Source: Aldrovandia affinis
Lineage: Eukaryota > Chordata > Actinopteri > Notacanthiformes > Halosauridae
Length of the DNA: 64,000 bases
Assembly: GCA_029706075.1 (NCBI GenBank)
Contig: JAINUG010000130.1
Span: 1,096,383 to 1,160,382, forward strand
Direction: 5' to 3'
A model generated the notes under the pieces. The model did not search any database, was not told the origin of the DNA, and saw nothing but the letters and a program-made list of their open reading frames with translations. This document shows positions 1 to 12,634 of the stretch, piece after piece (within the stretch, counting starts at the first letter, position 1; each line of letters opens with the position of its first letter). The translations under genes were made by a program, and so were the position numbers.

Positions 1-220
1 ACATTTACACAATGACACCTCAGAACACTGCGAGACATTTAAAGAATTACTCCACTAAACACTGTTATACAATGATACAATTATAACACGGAACACTGTG
101 AGAGACATTTACACAATTGCCGCACTGAATGCTGTGAGACTAAGAGGGACATTTGCACAATTACGTCACTTAACACTGTAGGAGACATTGACATAATTAC
201 ACCACAGAGCATTCTGGAAG
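1..220. repeat. Degenerate 36-bp minisatellite, cut by the window edge
   Basis: Six divergent units begin at 1, 35, 69, 105, 149 and 185. Units start ACATTTACACAATTAC or close to it and end AACACTGTGAGAG. Unit length is 34 to 44 bp. The array probably continues to the left of the window. Confidence 0.75.
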
Positions 221-1378
221 GATGGACTCAGGGAGAGAAGTACTAGACTTGTCTTATTTGTAATATTGGTCTATATTCATACAATTTACAACCATGTGTT
301 TCATCATCATACAAAATTAGTACATATTATACATTGTGACATAGGCCTGGATACGATCAACATTTGTCCTTGACTTGGACTCACAGTAAATGCAAGTGTT
401 AATATTTTTTCCTAAAAATGCCAGAGGTGCACATTTTGTCCGCACTCACTTGCCAGTACTTTACTCAAATTTAACCAGACAAGATGGATATTCAGTCATT
501 AAAAGTTTGCCATTCCTTGAGCCAAGAAAGAAAGCCTTACACCTGATACAATAACGATCAAGAGTGACAGAGACTCTGTATGTATTCTACAAAGCACTGA
601 GTTGCAAAACAAAAATAGCATGAATGAAATTTTCCAAATTGTTATTATGTTAACCATTGTGACATATTGTTACTGTAAACACAATAAAACAACTTTTTGA
701 AGGTTTTGCTGGTGGGTAATTAACTGACACACACTTTACTTTACTCCACCCACCCACTGGGGGCGACAGTACCTCAGTGCTGGTTCAAATCCTACAAAAC
801 CCAAAAAACAATTAACTGGAAACTGGAGGAATGCCAGTTCACTTCCTGGGACACTGACAAAGTGCCCTTGAGCAAGGCAGTGAATCCCTAACTGCTCCTG
901 GGCTGTCGTACTATGGCTGACCCTGCGCTCAGACCTGGAATACATATGTATACTGGTCTTTGTGTGGGTGTATCTAGGAGAGATATGCGAAAAGACAAAT
1001 TTAAATTGCCTTGTGTAACATGGTGAATAGAGTATATCCCTACTATACCTGTATTTTATACAGTATATAACACATTCTTTCAATTCAACTCCCTCCTCTC
1101 CCCATCCTTACGGTGCGCAACACAGAACAGAGAATTATGACCTGAAATGATGTATATGATATGTAAGTGCTGTTGTATTAATATTAAAAATAATATTACC
1201 TGATTGTGACCAATTGCAATATGAGATCTCATGTAGCTTCTAGTTTGATTTGTTTAAACTTTTGTTAAAGTACCACTGAAATTAGTTAAACTACCAGTAA
1301 AGAGTCAAAAAGCTATTTTAGTCATTTAGTTGCTATGCAAACATTATTTTCAGATCATGCAGTCATATTTTCATATTT
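221..1378. other. Gene-free DNA with one old dispersed-repeat trace
   Basis: No supported exon. At about 790-960 a tract including CCCTTGAGCAAGGCAGTGAA resembles the body of common fish SINE/MITE repeats, but ends and family cannot be fixed. The rest is AT-rich and shows nothing recognisable. Confidence 0.4.
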
Positions 1379-1532
1379 GGTTCTGTGTGCCTCAGTAGGT
1401 AAAGCATGGCGTTGGCAACGCTTAGGTTGTGGGTTCAATTCACACTGGGTCCACATATACTGAAAAATGTATGCATTCACTACTGTAAGACGCTTTGGTT
1501 AAAAGCGTCTGCTTAATGGCATATATTATATA
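1379..1532 (+). mobile_element. tRNA-derived SINE, copy 1
   Basis: The head resembles a tRNA: an A box (GCCTCAGTAGGTAAAGCA) and a B box (GGTTCAATTC). A body with CCACATATACTGAAAA and ATGCATTCACTACTGTAAG follows. The 3' tail folds as GACGCTTT, loop, AAAAGCGTC, then TGCTTAATGG. Copies at 26134 and 33266 share all parts. The ATATAT run after it may be the simple-repeat tail. Confidence 0.85.
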
Positions 1533-2904
1533 TATATATTATTTTCAACACCTGAAAATATGACTGCATGATCTGCATGATCTTTTTTGGCCCCCAAAAA
1601 TGTAATTTATATTGTATGTTCAAAGGAAGATAAATGGAAGAGTAATTTGTTGGGAGTCAGTCTCCTGGGACCATGGTCCATTAACTGCATGCATATTCAT
1701 AGAGGAAGTTAATCATTATATTGCAACTAGGTGTAGGGACCTACAACTCTTACTACTGCAAGGTATTAGCTGCTTATGTAGCTAGGTGTAAGATGCCACT
1801 GTTGACCCAATGAAGGTCCCCTGAGAATTAAACACTGTGGTCGCTTGGATTTTTAGGTGTTTAGATAATTGTTGGTCGGCGTTTACTTGGAATATGGGAA
1901 AACACCAGTCTCGTCTTTATGCCGTTCAGCTCTAATGTGGATGACAGCGACCAGCCGCCAGCAGTGTTATGACAACTGCATCACACATGCCTTCCTCCCA
2001 ATGACATTGAATAACACAGCAAACTGAACAGAGTGGCTCAATAACATTTTTGCAGCTACCTCAGTTACTAAGTAGATCAGATTGTTTTTGTTAAGTATAG
2101 AACTTTGCACTCACTATTAATAATAATTGTCTGTGTTTTGGGTCGTTCATATAGAAATTATTGTGGGCATAATTGTAATAAGAGGAGAGATTGTATAATC
2201 TTGAATATAAGATTGAAATAATTGTAGGAGAGATCAGTATATAGCTTCCTATCTAGCCACTTGGTTAGCTGCCTAACTTGTCCATTTGCATGGACACAAT
2301 ACTAGAGCTTGCTAGTCGTGGTGTCTTGTGTAATGCTTGCTAGACACAAGCATAATTTTCTAAATTGCCTTAGAAATGTTTTTACCAACAAAATTGCGTG
2401 CTCAATATTTGCAATAACAGACTTCTTTAGACTGAAAATGAATGCTAGTATGACTAAATCAACTAAAAAAATGTTTGCTAGCTAACTCATTGGGTCCACT
2501 TTTCGAGACGTTTGACAGTGATAGTTTTGGTGTAAATCAGCAACACATCCTCTTCATTTTGGAAATTAATGGAGGAGTAACACTTAGGAGTAACTCCTTG
2601 ACAGAAAACAAACATATACAGGGTGTAATTTGTTCTCTAAAAAAGAAATAGGCACAGCCACGGGAAGAAATCACAAGCTAAAATAGAACATTCTATTTCA
2701 AGTGGATTCATCTATAAAGTATAAGATAAGGAAATTAGCTAGAAAACATTAGCTAATTGCAGCCAACACATTTAGATCATCCCTGAACATCTCCTCAACG
2801 ACAAAATGAGAACCATTAAAGTGCAATCGATTAAACCCCAAAACAATGTTTTAAGATAATGGTGAAAGATAATGGTTGTCAAAGCCTAAAAAGATCATTA
2901 CATT
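1533..2904. other. Gene-free AT-rich DNA
   Basis: No exon, RNA gene or classifiable repeat was recognised. Short CTAGC-rich words recur around 2250-2480 without forming an array. Confidence 0.4.
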
Positions 2905-3345
2905 TAACATTTTAAGCATTTAGTAGATGCTCTTATCCAGAGCGATTTACAAGATGTGCATTAATGCATGGGAAGAACAATCATAGTTTGCACAATAAAT
3001 CAGTGCAGTAATACAGCGATAGACACCATTGTGGGCAGCTGCATACCATATTTGTAACACTGGGAAGGAAAAGGTTGGTGATGACAATTGGCTAGATTCA
3101 CTGGTAGTGGAGTCTGAAAAGGTGGGTTTTGAGTCTCTGACTGAGTGCGGAAGATTCCACCACCGAGGGGTCAGGACAGAGAAGAGGTGAGACCACGAGG
3201 AGCAGCTGCCGGGCGGCCAGAGGGATGGGACAGTCAGTTTGCCAGAGGAGGCGGAGCGGAGGGGTCTGGCTGGGGTGTGGGGTATGATGAGTGTCTGGAG
3301 GTAAGGGGGAGCAGTTCCTCTAGCCGCTTGATAAGCCAGCACCAG
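2905..3345 (-). mobile_element. 3' end of a LINE (C-terminal ORF2 and tail)
   Basis: Read on the minus strand, 3342 down to about 3120 encodes the C-terminal end of a fish LINE ORF2, with motifs such as APPYLQTLI and RSASSGKL and a LFSVLTPRWWN segment typical of these proteins. The following 3' tail (about 2950 down to 2910) contains CGCTCTGGATAAGAGC then a CTACTAAATG-type end, the same hairpin tail found in the SINEs of this window. The rest of the element is missing, as expected for 5' truncation. The frame is degraded after the WWN motif. Confidence 0.8.
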
Positions 3346-5517
3346 TGATTTGAATCTGGTGCATGCATTTGAATCTGATGCGTTTTCACTTCTAAATCAA
3401 GTTCCATATTAATTCATCCAAACACACGCTGTATAAACAAGGATCAACATTAATTCGCTGCCAGAATCTCTTCTCATTTGTAAGATCAGGGTTCTAAACT
3501 CAAACAGACACAGCAGCTCATATGCAGATCTGTCAAGTTATGGAAATCCATAAACCACGACAAGCCATGCACTCTCAGGATGTATACACACATCTGGGGT
3601 GGCTGAAGTGCATCACCACATCGCTGCATCACCACGCCAGGTGTGCATATATATCCTGAGAGCGCACGGCTTGTCATGGTATAACCCTTACTTATACCAA
3701 CTTGCTACAAAAATTCAAACCATTATGAAGTAAAAATGATAATATTTTGGCATGGCTAAATCTGCCATTCGCCATCCAAATCCGCCAAGTTTATTCTTTA
3801 GATATATATACAGTATATCCACTGCAAGTGCAATACTTGTGTGCCACATTTGGTTCACAACATGATTATATACACAAATATGGGCAACATCTTTATGTGA
3901 GTATCATTAGATTATGTTCTGGTAAAAAAGCCTGTAAATTAAACCCAAAAACTAAATTAAACCCAAAAAACATCCGCAACAACATAATCCCCTCACCCTC
4001 GTCTTATTTTTGGATGTGATATTCCTTTCCTATTAAGCCTATTACAGGCCCTGTACATTTCTTTAACATTATAAATGGTATGATTTTGTTTATATACATA
4101 ACTTAAAGATACACAATCATTTGAAATTATTACTGTCTGTGATGTAATATATTCCATTGTGACTTCACTATTTTAACTACTATTAGGGAAATTAGCATGA
4201 CAATGTTACCGATTTCAATCATGAATTGCTTTATTGCTCATTTCAGCATTTTTTTTTTTTGTTTTGTTGAGAAGCACATCTAACAAAAACCAACAGAAAC
4301 AACATGATTCCTATTCCCAACACATACATTAGAGAACATCAGGGGACTGCAATCTGCTCTGGCCTAGCATTTCCCATGCCAATACACTATTTATTTATGA
4401 AACTGTCAGTCAAATAATGGACATATTACTTCATTACTTCTACTTTTCATTTACTTGAGTATTCCAAAATGCATTTATAAACTTACGCTGTAGGGGAACT
4501 TACTTAAATAATATTGAATGTTAACTTTATAAAATATTTTCAACTTTGATTTTTTACAATTTGCCTCAGATTTAAATAACATTTCAAACAATTTCTATTT
4601 ATATGTAAATTGACAGACTAGGAAAAAAATACATTGCATTTTTTTTAAACCACTGCTTAAAAACTAGGTTGTCGACTTTTATCAATATCATTTATGGCAT
4701 TTCTAACATTTCAAATAACTATAGCGGTTACAAGAAACGCTTGGTTGGTTTCAGTTGACCCATGTGTAATATTTTATGACAGAGGATTTGAAGACAAAAT
4801 TATGCACTGTCCTAATAATTTGCAACCCTGGATGTGCTGAAAAATCCAAGGTTTCAAGCAAATTTACTACCCAGCATAACTGGAAGGTTTTACACGCAAG
4901 GTGTCCAGAGACAAAGAGAGTTAGAGTTCAAATAACATTCCTCATACTTTCCATTATGTTTTTTATCGTATTTATTTGTATAGTTTTCTTCCATGAGAAG
5001 TGGGTAAATAGATAACGTTCTGCGAGTACAGAATATCAACAAGATTCTGCTCATTTCCGTCGTCTCTGTGGAAGCCCCTCTAAAAGGATAATTAATAAAG
5101 GCATAGGCAGTAACTTTGTTATGCCTCTGCCTTTCCATTCCTCAGAAAGCACTTATCATTTTTATACATTGAATTAACTTACCAGTGATGGACTGATCAA
5201 ACTTAAAGTCGCGTATGTTTCAAAAGTTTGTTGTCTTGCTTGGTACGCAATTAATTAGTTTGAGGACATGACTAACGTTTGAGGATGCGAATGCGTACTG
5301 GCGTATCACTTATGTGCACCCCTGGTTATATTAAATGCTTATACTGTAAAAACATATTATTATTGTATTTATTTATACTGTAAAAACTAGTTACAATTGT
5401 TTGCTCAAAGCTAATGTATCATGCCATGAGCTGCCCTGGATAGTATATTCTGCCAAACAAAAAAAAAAAACCCCAATAATAATTTGATGTACAACTATAT
5501 TAAAATATTGAAATATG
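3346..5517. other. Gene-free AT-rich DNA
   Basis: Nothing supported. Short open frames here show no domain, splice context or family resemblance. Confidence 0.4.

Positions 5518-5552
<35 letters not shown>
5518..5552. repeat. (GTA)n microsatellite
   Basis: Uninterrupted GTA/TAG trinucleotide array of about 11 units. Confidence 0.95.
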
Positions 5553-5707
5553 CATTCTTATGGCATGGTATATATGGAATATTATACACTACTGGTACTA
5601 ACCCTAGCATTGTAGGCCTCTGCCCGGGGGACCATGCTCGTGTGTATGGGACCTGCCTGTATATCACTCAGAGACTCACGCACAGCTTCCATGATATCTT
5701 AAACACT

Positions 5708-5860
5708 AATAATAATAATAATAATAAAAATAATAATACATTTTATTTATAATGCACTTTTCATTATAAGTAAATCTCAAAATGACACAAAAGCATAACA
5801 CAAAGAAAGCAAACACAAAGAAAACAATAAGTAAGAAATGAATTTGATGCAAGTCCTATT
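5708..5860. repeat. Dispersed fish repeat, copy A, after (AAT)n
   Basis: An AATAATAAT run is followed by ACATTTTATTTATAATGCAC and a tail mentioning CTCAAAATG. It resembles the sequence at 38085-38230 (TTTATTTATACAGCACCTTC) and a type of repeat frequent in teleost genomes. The class is not certain. Confidence 0.45.
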
Positions 5861-6507
5861 GACAGCGACAGAAGTTGTAGTTCAAAGAACATAACAGCAT
5901 TGCCCCTCTCCTGTCATCTTCTGCATTTACACCCTGCAGAGTCACTTCAGACTAGACTTGGCTGCCTGCATCAGCTTGTTTGAAGTCGTTGGTGCTTCGT
6001 TATCTTCCCCCCGACATGCCATTAAATATGTTTTGGCGCTGCATAACGAAATTCAGTATTAGAGGGGAAAAAACTTTTTTCTTGACAGCAGCAAGTTAAT
6101 CCATCATAAATGTACAAATGTATAAACTGTGCAGAGAATTGCAATTTACAGTATACTGTTGCTGTTGTTGATGTTGTTGTTCAAGCACCACACTCAGAGT
6201 GCAACAGCAAACCTTGGGCTGACCTCTCCGAAACAGGAAGTCTTTCTCTGCTGTGCACTATGCAAACCTACAAGCCTAACCAAGTATAAACAAAACAATG
6301 CCTTATTAAGCCATGAAAAAATGACTTTCCTTGGAATACTTATTTATTTATTTCCTTATTTGTGCGTTTGGCAGAGTACAGAGTGCCATGACAGATGCAC
6401 AGCAAAGGGTGCGGTAAATAATGAATTGCACACAAAGACAAATATGACATATATTTATTTACACACTTTGTGCAAATATGCTATATTATATTATGTACTA
6501 ATGTTAT

Positions 6508-6510
<3 letters not shown>

Positions 6511-6575
<65 letters not shown>
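6511..6575. repeat. (CA)n microsatellite, about 32 units
   Basis: Perfect CA dinucleotide run. The His/Thr-rich frames over it are artefacts of the repeat. Confidence 0.98.
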
Positions 6576-6577
<2 letters not shown>

Positions 6578-9040
6578 AAAATCTGGTTTCATCCATATTG
6601 GACAGTGTTTCCCTTTGCCAGGCTTTTCTGCTTAGGAGAAAGTTTTATAGGAATGGTCTTTTTAAAGACCAGGATTAAGCTATTTGTTCTCCAAACTGGA
6701 TATCTGCTCATTAGTTCCTCTTAGGGCTTAGAAATAATGACAGCACACTGCACACAGTGGATGTTGGCAAGGGCTCTATAAAGACTTGAAAGGGTGGGTG
6801 TCTCGAGCTAAAGCATTGACGAATAGGCCTGTGCAAGTAAAGGAGCGCACAGATACAGAACTGGGAATACGGTGCAATAAAAGATAATAGACCTTTGGCC
6901 AGTTTGGTCAATGCTATCACGATTGTGGATTCACTCCTTTTCAATTTGATGCCTTAAGGCTATTTATCCAAAATGATAAAGAATCCATATAATCTACAGT
7001 AATGATGAATGCATACGTTTGAGGTGGACTGGAACAGATTGGATGATGATGAGATTGTATGGATTGCTGCTGACATCATAGGATGGTGACCCGGAGGAGA
7101 GAGCGGATGGACAGAGACAGAAGGAGAAGGGACAGCAGGTATGGAACAGTGGAGACCATTGTTTCACACCTACCATTCAAGTGTGAGACTTTCTGATGTA
7201 TCTTAGGATCGATATGAGGTGCGAGGATTTTACTTTAAAAATGTTTGTTTACATGTTGGTAATATTCTATACAGGAGATATTTGAAAATATGGATTACTG
7301 TTTGAAAAATGCAAGTATTCCAAATCAGCTGACTGAGGACAGTTGATTATTTTGTTAAAAAGAATTTGAATGCCAGAACCCCTAAAATATATTTGTACAT
7401 GGTCTGTTCCATTTATCTGGGCAAGTGGGATGCTGCTAGCTTATGTGTTATTTATGTATTTGATTTTTGCATGCAATGTAATTGTTCAATGCCATCAAGA
7501 CCGTATATCAATATGGTAGTAGCATAGTGGTGCACATAGCAGCATAGTATCATAGAATAGTAGCACTAGCTAAACATTCTTGCCATTCCACCTTTTATCC
7601 CAACACAGCATTTCAGGAAAGAGAGAGGCAGTTGTACCAAATAAGTGCGATTCTCCAGCTGTTGATAAGGAAGTGATTTCACAATTTACAGGTTTGCATC
7701 ACTTCGTGACGTCTATGTTGATGGATTTAACGGATGTTCACAAATTAAATGTCACTAACTACTAACGTTCGCGGTGTGATCTATTGCACGTCCGCCTATT
7801 CACCAGAGAGCTAGCGATCAAACGTCTGTGCATTTAGTGCTTCACACGAGCCCTAATGTGAGTACACCAGGTCCAATCAGGGGCACAGTTTATTGCTCTA
7901 TATGCAAATGACCTTGCTGTACTAGTGGGATTGTGTTCCAGTCGCATTAGCCTTTCCTTCGCCTCACTCAAAGGAAAATATGGATTAAAAGTTACAAAAC
8001 TTGTGCATTTCCCCTTTAACATGTGAAACTGTCATCCTCACTCTTTTTGTGCCATTTAGATGGAGAAAAAGATGACAACCATTCAAAGGTGAATTCTCCG
8101 CCCAAGGGTTTAGTTTTTCAGTGGTGACGTGAAGCAATAATTCAACTAACCATCGATTTGGGGCTTTTTCCCTTTCCAACAAAATCAGTTGACAGGTGGC
8201 GACATTTAAAAAGTCCAGATCTCTTCATTTTAAATATGTTCTTTTTCGGGTTTTTGGCACTAGCATAGAAAAAAGAACATTTAAACTTTTTAAATGGTGG
8301 TCTTTTTTCCACAAGTCAAAACATGTCTTAAATCTGAAATGCCCAATGTCTTAGTTCTAAATGTCAAAGGCATATCAACAGAAAAAAACTCACAGGGTTT
8401 GTTGTGCCTGTTTGTGTGAAATTGGTGTACCGCCAAGAAAATCTCAAACATTAAGAAATATACATTTATGTTGACTGCCATATACTTTCTCAACATCTCA
8501 TTTCATTTTGACATAAGGTATTTCACATGGATTTTGTTCTGTTATAATGTTTTGTAACCACTGTCACCAGTCATCATTAGTTAAAGCTTACCTTGACCAC
8601 ATAACTCCTCACAGGTATCGGTCGAACCTGACCTCGTAGTCTGATTTAATTTCAGCGGCATTACTGAAAAGCCTAGACAATCTATACTCTGACCTGGAGC
8701 CCTGCAAAGGAACGGAACTCGGACCAATGATTGCAGAGCAGGACAAATCTGCTTGTGTGTGGGATTGAGCTGTCAGGGAAAAGAAGAAGGTGACAAGCTA
8801 AATGCAGCACCATTCACATCAAAGTTTATTACTTAAAAAACAATGCATAAAAAAATCTGCCATTAGCATGTGAGAATGATTGGCTTGTCTTATCTTGGTG
8901 GCTGTTTTGAGTGCAATTAAAAGTGATTGTTTACGGCGATCCATGGCAAATTTGCAGCAATATTGAAATGCAAACACAGATGCAGACATTTGTAGCCATG
9001 ACTGATAAGGAACACATTACAACACGGACGATATAGCCAG
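6576..9040. other. Gene-free DNA
   Basis: No supported gene or repeat. The DNA is of average composition, with several short frames lacking any recognisable feature. Confidence 0.4.
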
Positions 9041-9059
9041 GTCTGCGACAACTGATATG

Positions 9060-9340
9060 ACAGAGAAAATGATCAACGGTTTGATGGATGTCGACCGAGA
9101 GGCTTCGTAATCACAGTCCCTGCTTGCCTCGCGCACCTACTTGATTTGCAATGCTCGTGCGCGTGACGTCATCCTGTATTGGCCTGGCCCTCTCTTTTCT
9201 ATTATTATAATGCTCCTCGGCCTCTCGATCCAAATCTGAAATCGTCTGTCGCTTCGCATCTCTGCTGGGGATGGGTGACTAAGATAAAGACGGCTGTCGC
9301 AAACTACTCAGGAGACTGTCCTGGACTGAACTCCAGATTG
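9060..9340. promoter_or_regulatory. CpG-enriched unique segment with a CRE-like site
   Basis: The tract is richer in CpG than its surroundings and contains a full CRE core in GCGCGTGACGTCATCC (about 9158-9173). It could be a promoter or enhancer of a transcript that cannot be recognised. No splice-supported frame is seen. Confidence 0.25.
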
Positions 9341-10039
9341 CATGTCTACCTCGGCTATGTTTATACTCAGCACAATGTAAATTCCCCAGGCTTTTGTTTA
9401 AATGATGTATTGCATGAATTAATCAAGAGAGGCACTGGAGATTTAATATCGCAATGAACACTTCCCCATGGAGAAAAAACATAATACATCTGGGTGCAGG
9501 AACATTAACACGCGGTGAGGCGCTTATTTGACATGGTTGCGTGTCAGATTTAGCGAATATCATCGACTAAACCAGCATGCCATGCATGGCAGTGTGCTAG
9601 GGCTGCTTTAGGTGAAACAAACTGTGGCGTCATTGCTCGATGCACTCCCACATCAGGGAGACAGCTGTTGAGACACCACCTGTGTCGACAACGGGGAAAA
9701 AAGAAAAAAAAGCCCATTGGCTTGTGTTGAGTCATTTTTCATGCATTAAATACATTAAAGTCTCACACGAGACAAGCTCTTGTTGGGTATTCCCAAATAG
9801 ATTCTTTCCTAGATGAATAGCAGCAGTGCTCAAATTTTTATTAAATTTTTTGTGCTTTCGTGAGTCCTTAACAAAACGTTAATGAAAACCAAAAAAAGCC
9901 ACCGATTTGAAAGTTTAATAGTGCCTCCTTGTCCTCCGCTTGAGGAAACGAACATGTTCCCTGTGTTGTTATAAGCTCTCATACACCAATTTTCTGTCTG
10001 CATTTGAACACGCCGCAGGGAAGAGCACGGTGTAATATG

Positions 10040-10870
10040 ACACGTTTGGTGGCAGCCCGGCTCCAAGCGGCTCCCGCTCGCTCTGGCGCAGTGGCTCGAC
10101 GCCGCTGACGCACTGTGCCATCATTTCCTCATCAACAGCCTATTTTCCTTTCTGCTCCTTCGGTCTGCGGCGACGCAGGTCTGACCGAGCCCATCCAGAG
10201 TGGTGCTGGGAGCCCTCCTCGCGGGACCGCCCCATCTGCCCCACCTTCCCGGGCCCCCTGCCCCCGGCCCCTCCCAGCCACGCACCCCATCAATCACGAC
10301 AACTCAGGAGCGCCGTCGCCACAGCAACGAAGCCCCGACAAAGAGGGAAATTACCGCAAATCGAGTAGCGCAAGTCACCCGGGGAGTCCCGTTTTAATTC
10401 TGATTCCGCGTCGCACTCCGTGCTTTTTGGTGACAGCTTTTTTTTCAGGGGTTTCAGAAATAGATCGTGGAGCGGGCTCTGGTTGGGCTCTCTGCGCAGG
10501 GGGGGGCATCGCCGCGGGCGTGCGGGAAGGACGACTCCCGCTCTGTCACCTACGCTTTTATCTCAGTGAAAGAGTCCTTTAGCTGCGTTTTTCCACGCCG
10601 GGCCCCCACGCCGCCCCTCGTCTCTGCGATCCTGCGCAGCCCCGCATTCAGAGCAGGCCATAAATCACACCCCGCCATCTGGAGCCGTTGCTCCTCTCAC
10701 TCCCTCATCCCTCCTTATTTATCATCCGACTTGGTACGACTTTATGAGATATGATGTAATGACACGAGCTCTGATTACATCGGGTATCGGAAATGTGTTG
10801 CCGCGTCGCAGGTAATTAATTAGTGGACGCGGTCCAAAAGCGGCGAACAGCACCTGAGCTCGCTTGGACA
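10040..10870. promoter_or_regulatory. CpG island without a recognised gene
   Basis: About 830 bp of GC- and CpG-rich DNA within an AT-rich region. Towards its right end it holds a homeodomain-type site (TAATTAATTAG at about 10814) and an E-box (CACCTG at about 10851). Overlapping frames of 65 to 155 codons are open mainly because GC-rich DNA has few stops; none looks like a protein family. A promoter of a noncoding RNA or a developmental enhancer is plausible. Confidence 0.45.
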
Positions 10871-12632
10871 TCCTCAGAAGGGCCGTAACGATCCGATCGA
10901 TGGGTCAGTTGGCAGGAGTATGAAAGGGCACTCCACTGCTATGCATGGTCAAGCAGTGACGTTAAAAGATTGTTTATTTATTTATTTTAATGAAATGGAT
11001 TCCCTGCAGCACAAACTGCACTGCGGTCATCTGTCCTCGCTGAAATGTTTGAACATTTCTAAAGGATACTCGAAAAGGCAAGCGTGTAAATTGAACGTGT
11101 TTCTTCCTGTTTTGACATTAAAGGCCATTGCAGTTTGTGAAGAAAAAATCCCTCAAAGCTGCAAAGCATTGCATCTAAACTTGCCCCGGGAGGCTACACA
11201 CAATTGTTTCCATCCTTTTTCCATGCAAAAAATTCTGAACTGCACAGCGGACAGCTAAGCGCATAATAGTGCAATGCATGTTAACAGTCCGTAGAGGCAT
11301 TATGACACATGACGAGAAAGCCCTGGTGTTAGACTGATATGTCATATTTGCTGGATAATACAATATCGGACAGTGGTATGAAAGAGGTGTTTTTAAAGAG
11401 ACACACATCTTGTTTTTACTTGGATTTCATCTCTTTACAGAGGCAACATTCTTCCATCATAAAATTACAAAACGTTTAGTAATCACTATAAATTTGTCAT
11501 TATTCATAAGCAACATCAAAGAAGAGGAATGTCAAGTGAGAAAAAGGAATATTACATTATTCAAGGGAATATACCATTATTTAAATTGAATAAATTAAAA
11601 AGATTTTAAATATATTTTACCAATTTTATGAAGGTACTCCTTATAGTGAATTGCCTTTGGAAGGAAATATGAAAACTATACGTGCTGAAATTGAGTTTAT
11701 TGGATTGTTTTTAACCCACAGTGCAGTTATATGGCTCATTTTGTTAGGTGTATTACAGGGACAAGCAGTGAAGCTTCATATTTTCCACAACTTGGAAAAA
11801 AGCTAGAAGAAAGGTCATAAAATCTCATTTCAAAAACTAAGGTTTCTAGAGAGGCCATATTAGGTCACATGGTTGGATCACAGAATCAAATATGCCCACC
11901 TTATTAAGTAATCAAATAATTCTTTATAATAAATGAATTGTAAGGTCTACTAGCCTTTTGAATACCCTACACATATTTTTAATTTACATAGTCCAGGTCC
12001 ACCACATCTATTTTGAATATTGCTAAAATGACTTTTTCTCATGAAATAGTTACTCTGGGTTGTGAGTTGCACAAAACTTGGTACACTTCATCTGTGGACT
12101 TTCATACATTAGATTTGTTAAATTCATATTTTAGATGAAACGACATGGTTGCCATAAGCCAATCAATCTTTCCTAACGTGCATGCCATATGCATATGAGC
12201 CAATCTTTTTCACCATTGCATCAATCACTGTCAAGCCTAGAGTGCAGATACTATAGTCTATACACCATAAGTGGGCCTGAATGCAATCCATTCAATTATG
12301 TTGATACAACAAGCAAAAGCAGGTTCACAATTTAGCAGCAAATTTCTTCCCCCCTGGACACACTGAAAATCATCTTGTCATGAACCACCATAAATACAAA
12401 CATTTAATTGGGTTAGACATCAGCATGTCACTTCATGCTAAATATCATCTTCATAGGATAATCTATACATATTATATATATTATATATATGTGTATATAT
12501 AGAGAGTATTTAGAGTATTGGACAGTAGTGTATTTGGAGTAATTTGGAGTCCAATCATGGATAAAGATACAATATTTCAAATTAAAATAAAATTCACTAG
12601 ATTGCTTGTGTCCAGTTATTGCTGCTTAGAGC
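10871..12632. other. Gene-free DNA
   Basis: Nothing recognised except short AT runs near 12470-12500. Confidence 0.4.
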
Positions 12633-12634
12633 TA

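Noticed and set aside
6129..6724. 168- and 84-codon frames with poly-His/Thr
   Set aside because: They are open only because of the (CA)n microsatellite.
10115..10754. Open frames of 65 to 155 codons in the CpG island
   Set aside because: Pro/Ser/Arg-rich translations in several overlapping frames are expected of GC-rich DNA with few stops; no splice-supported protein.
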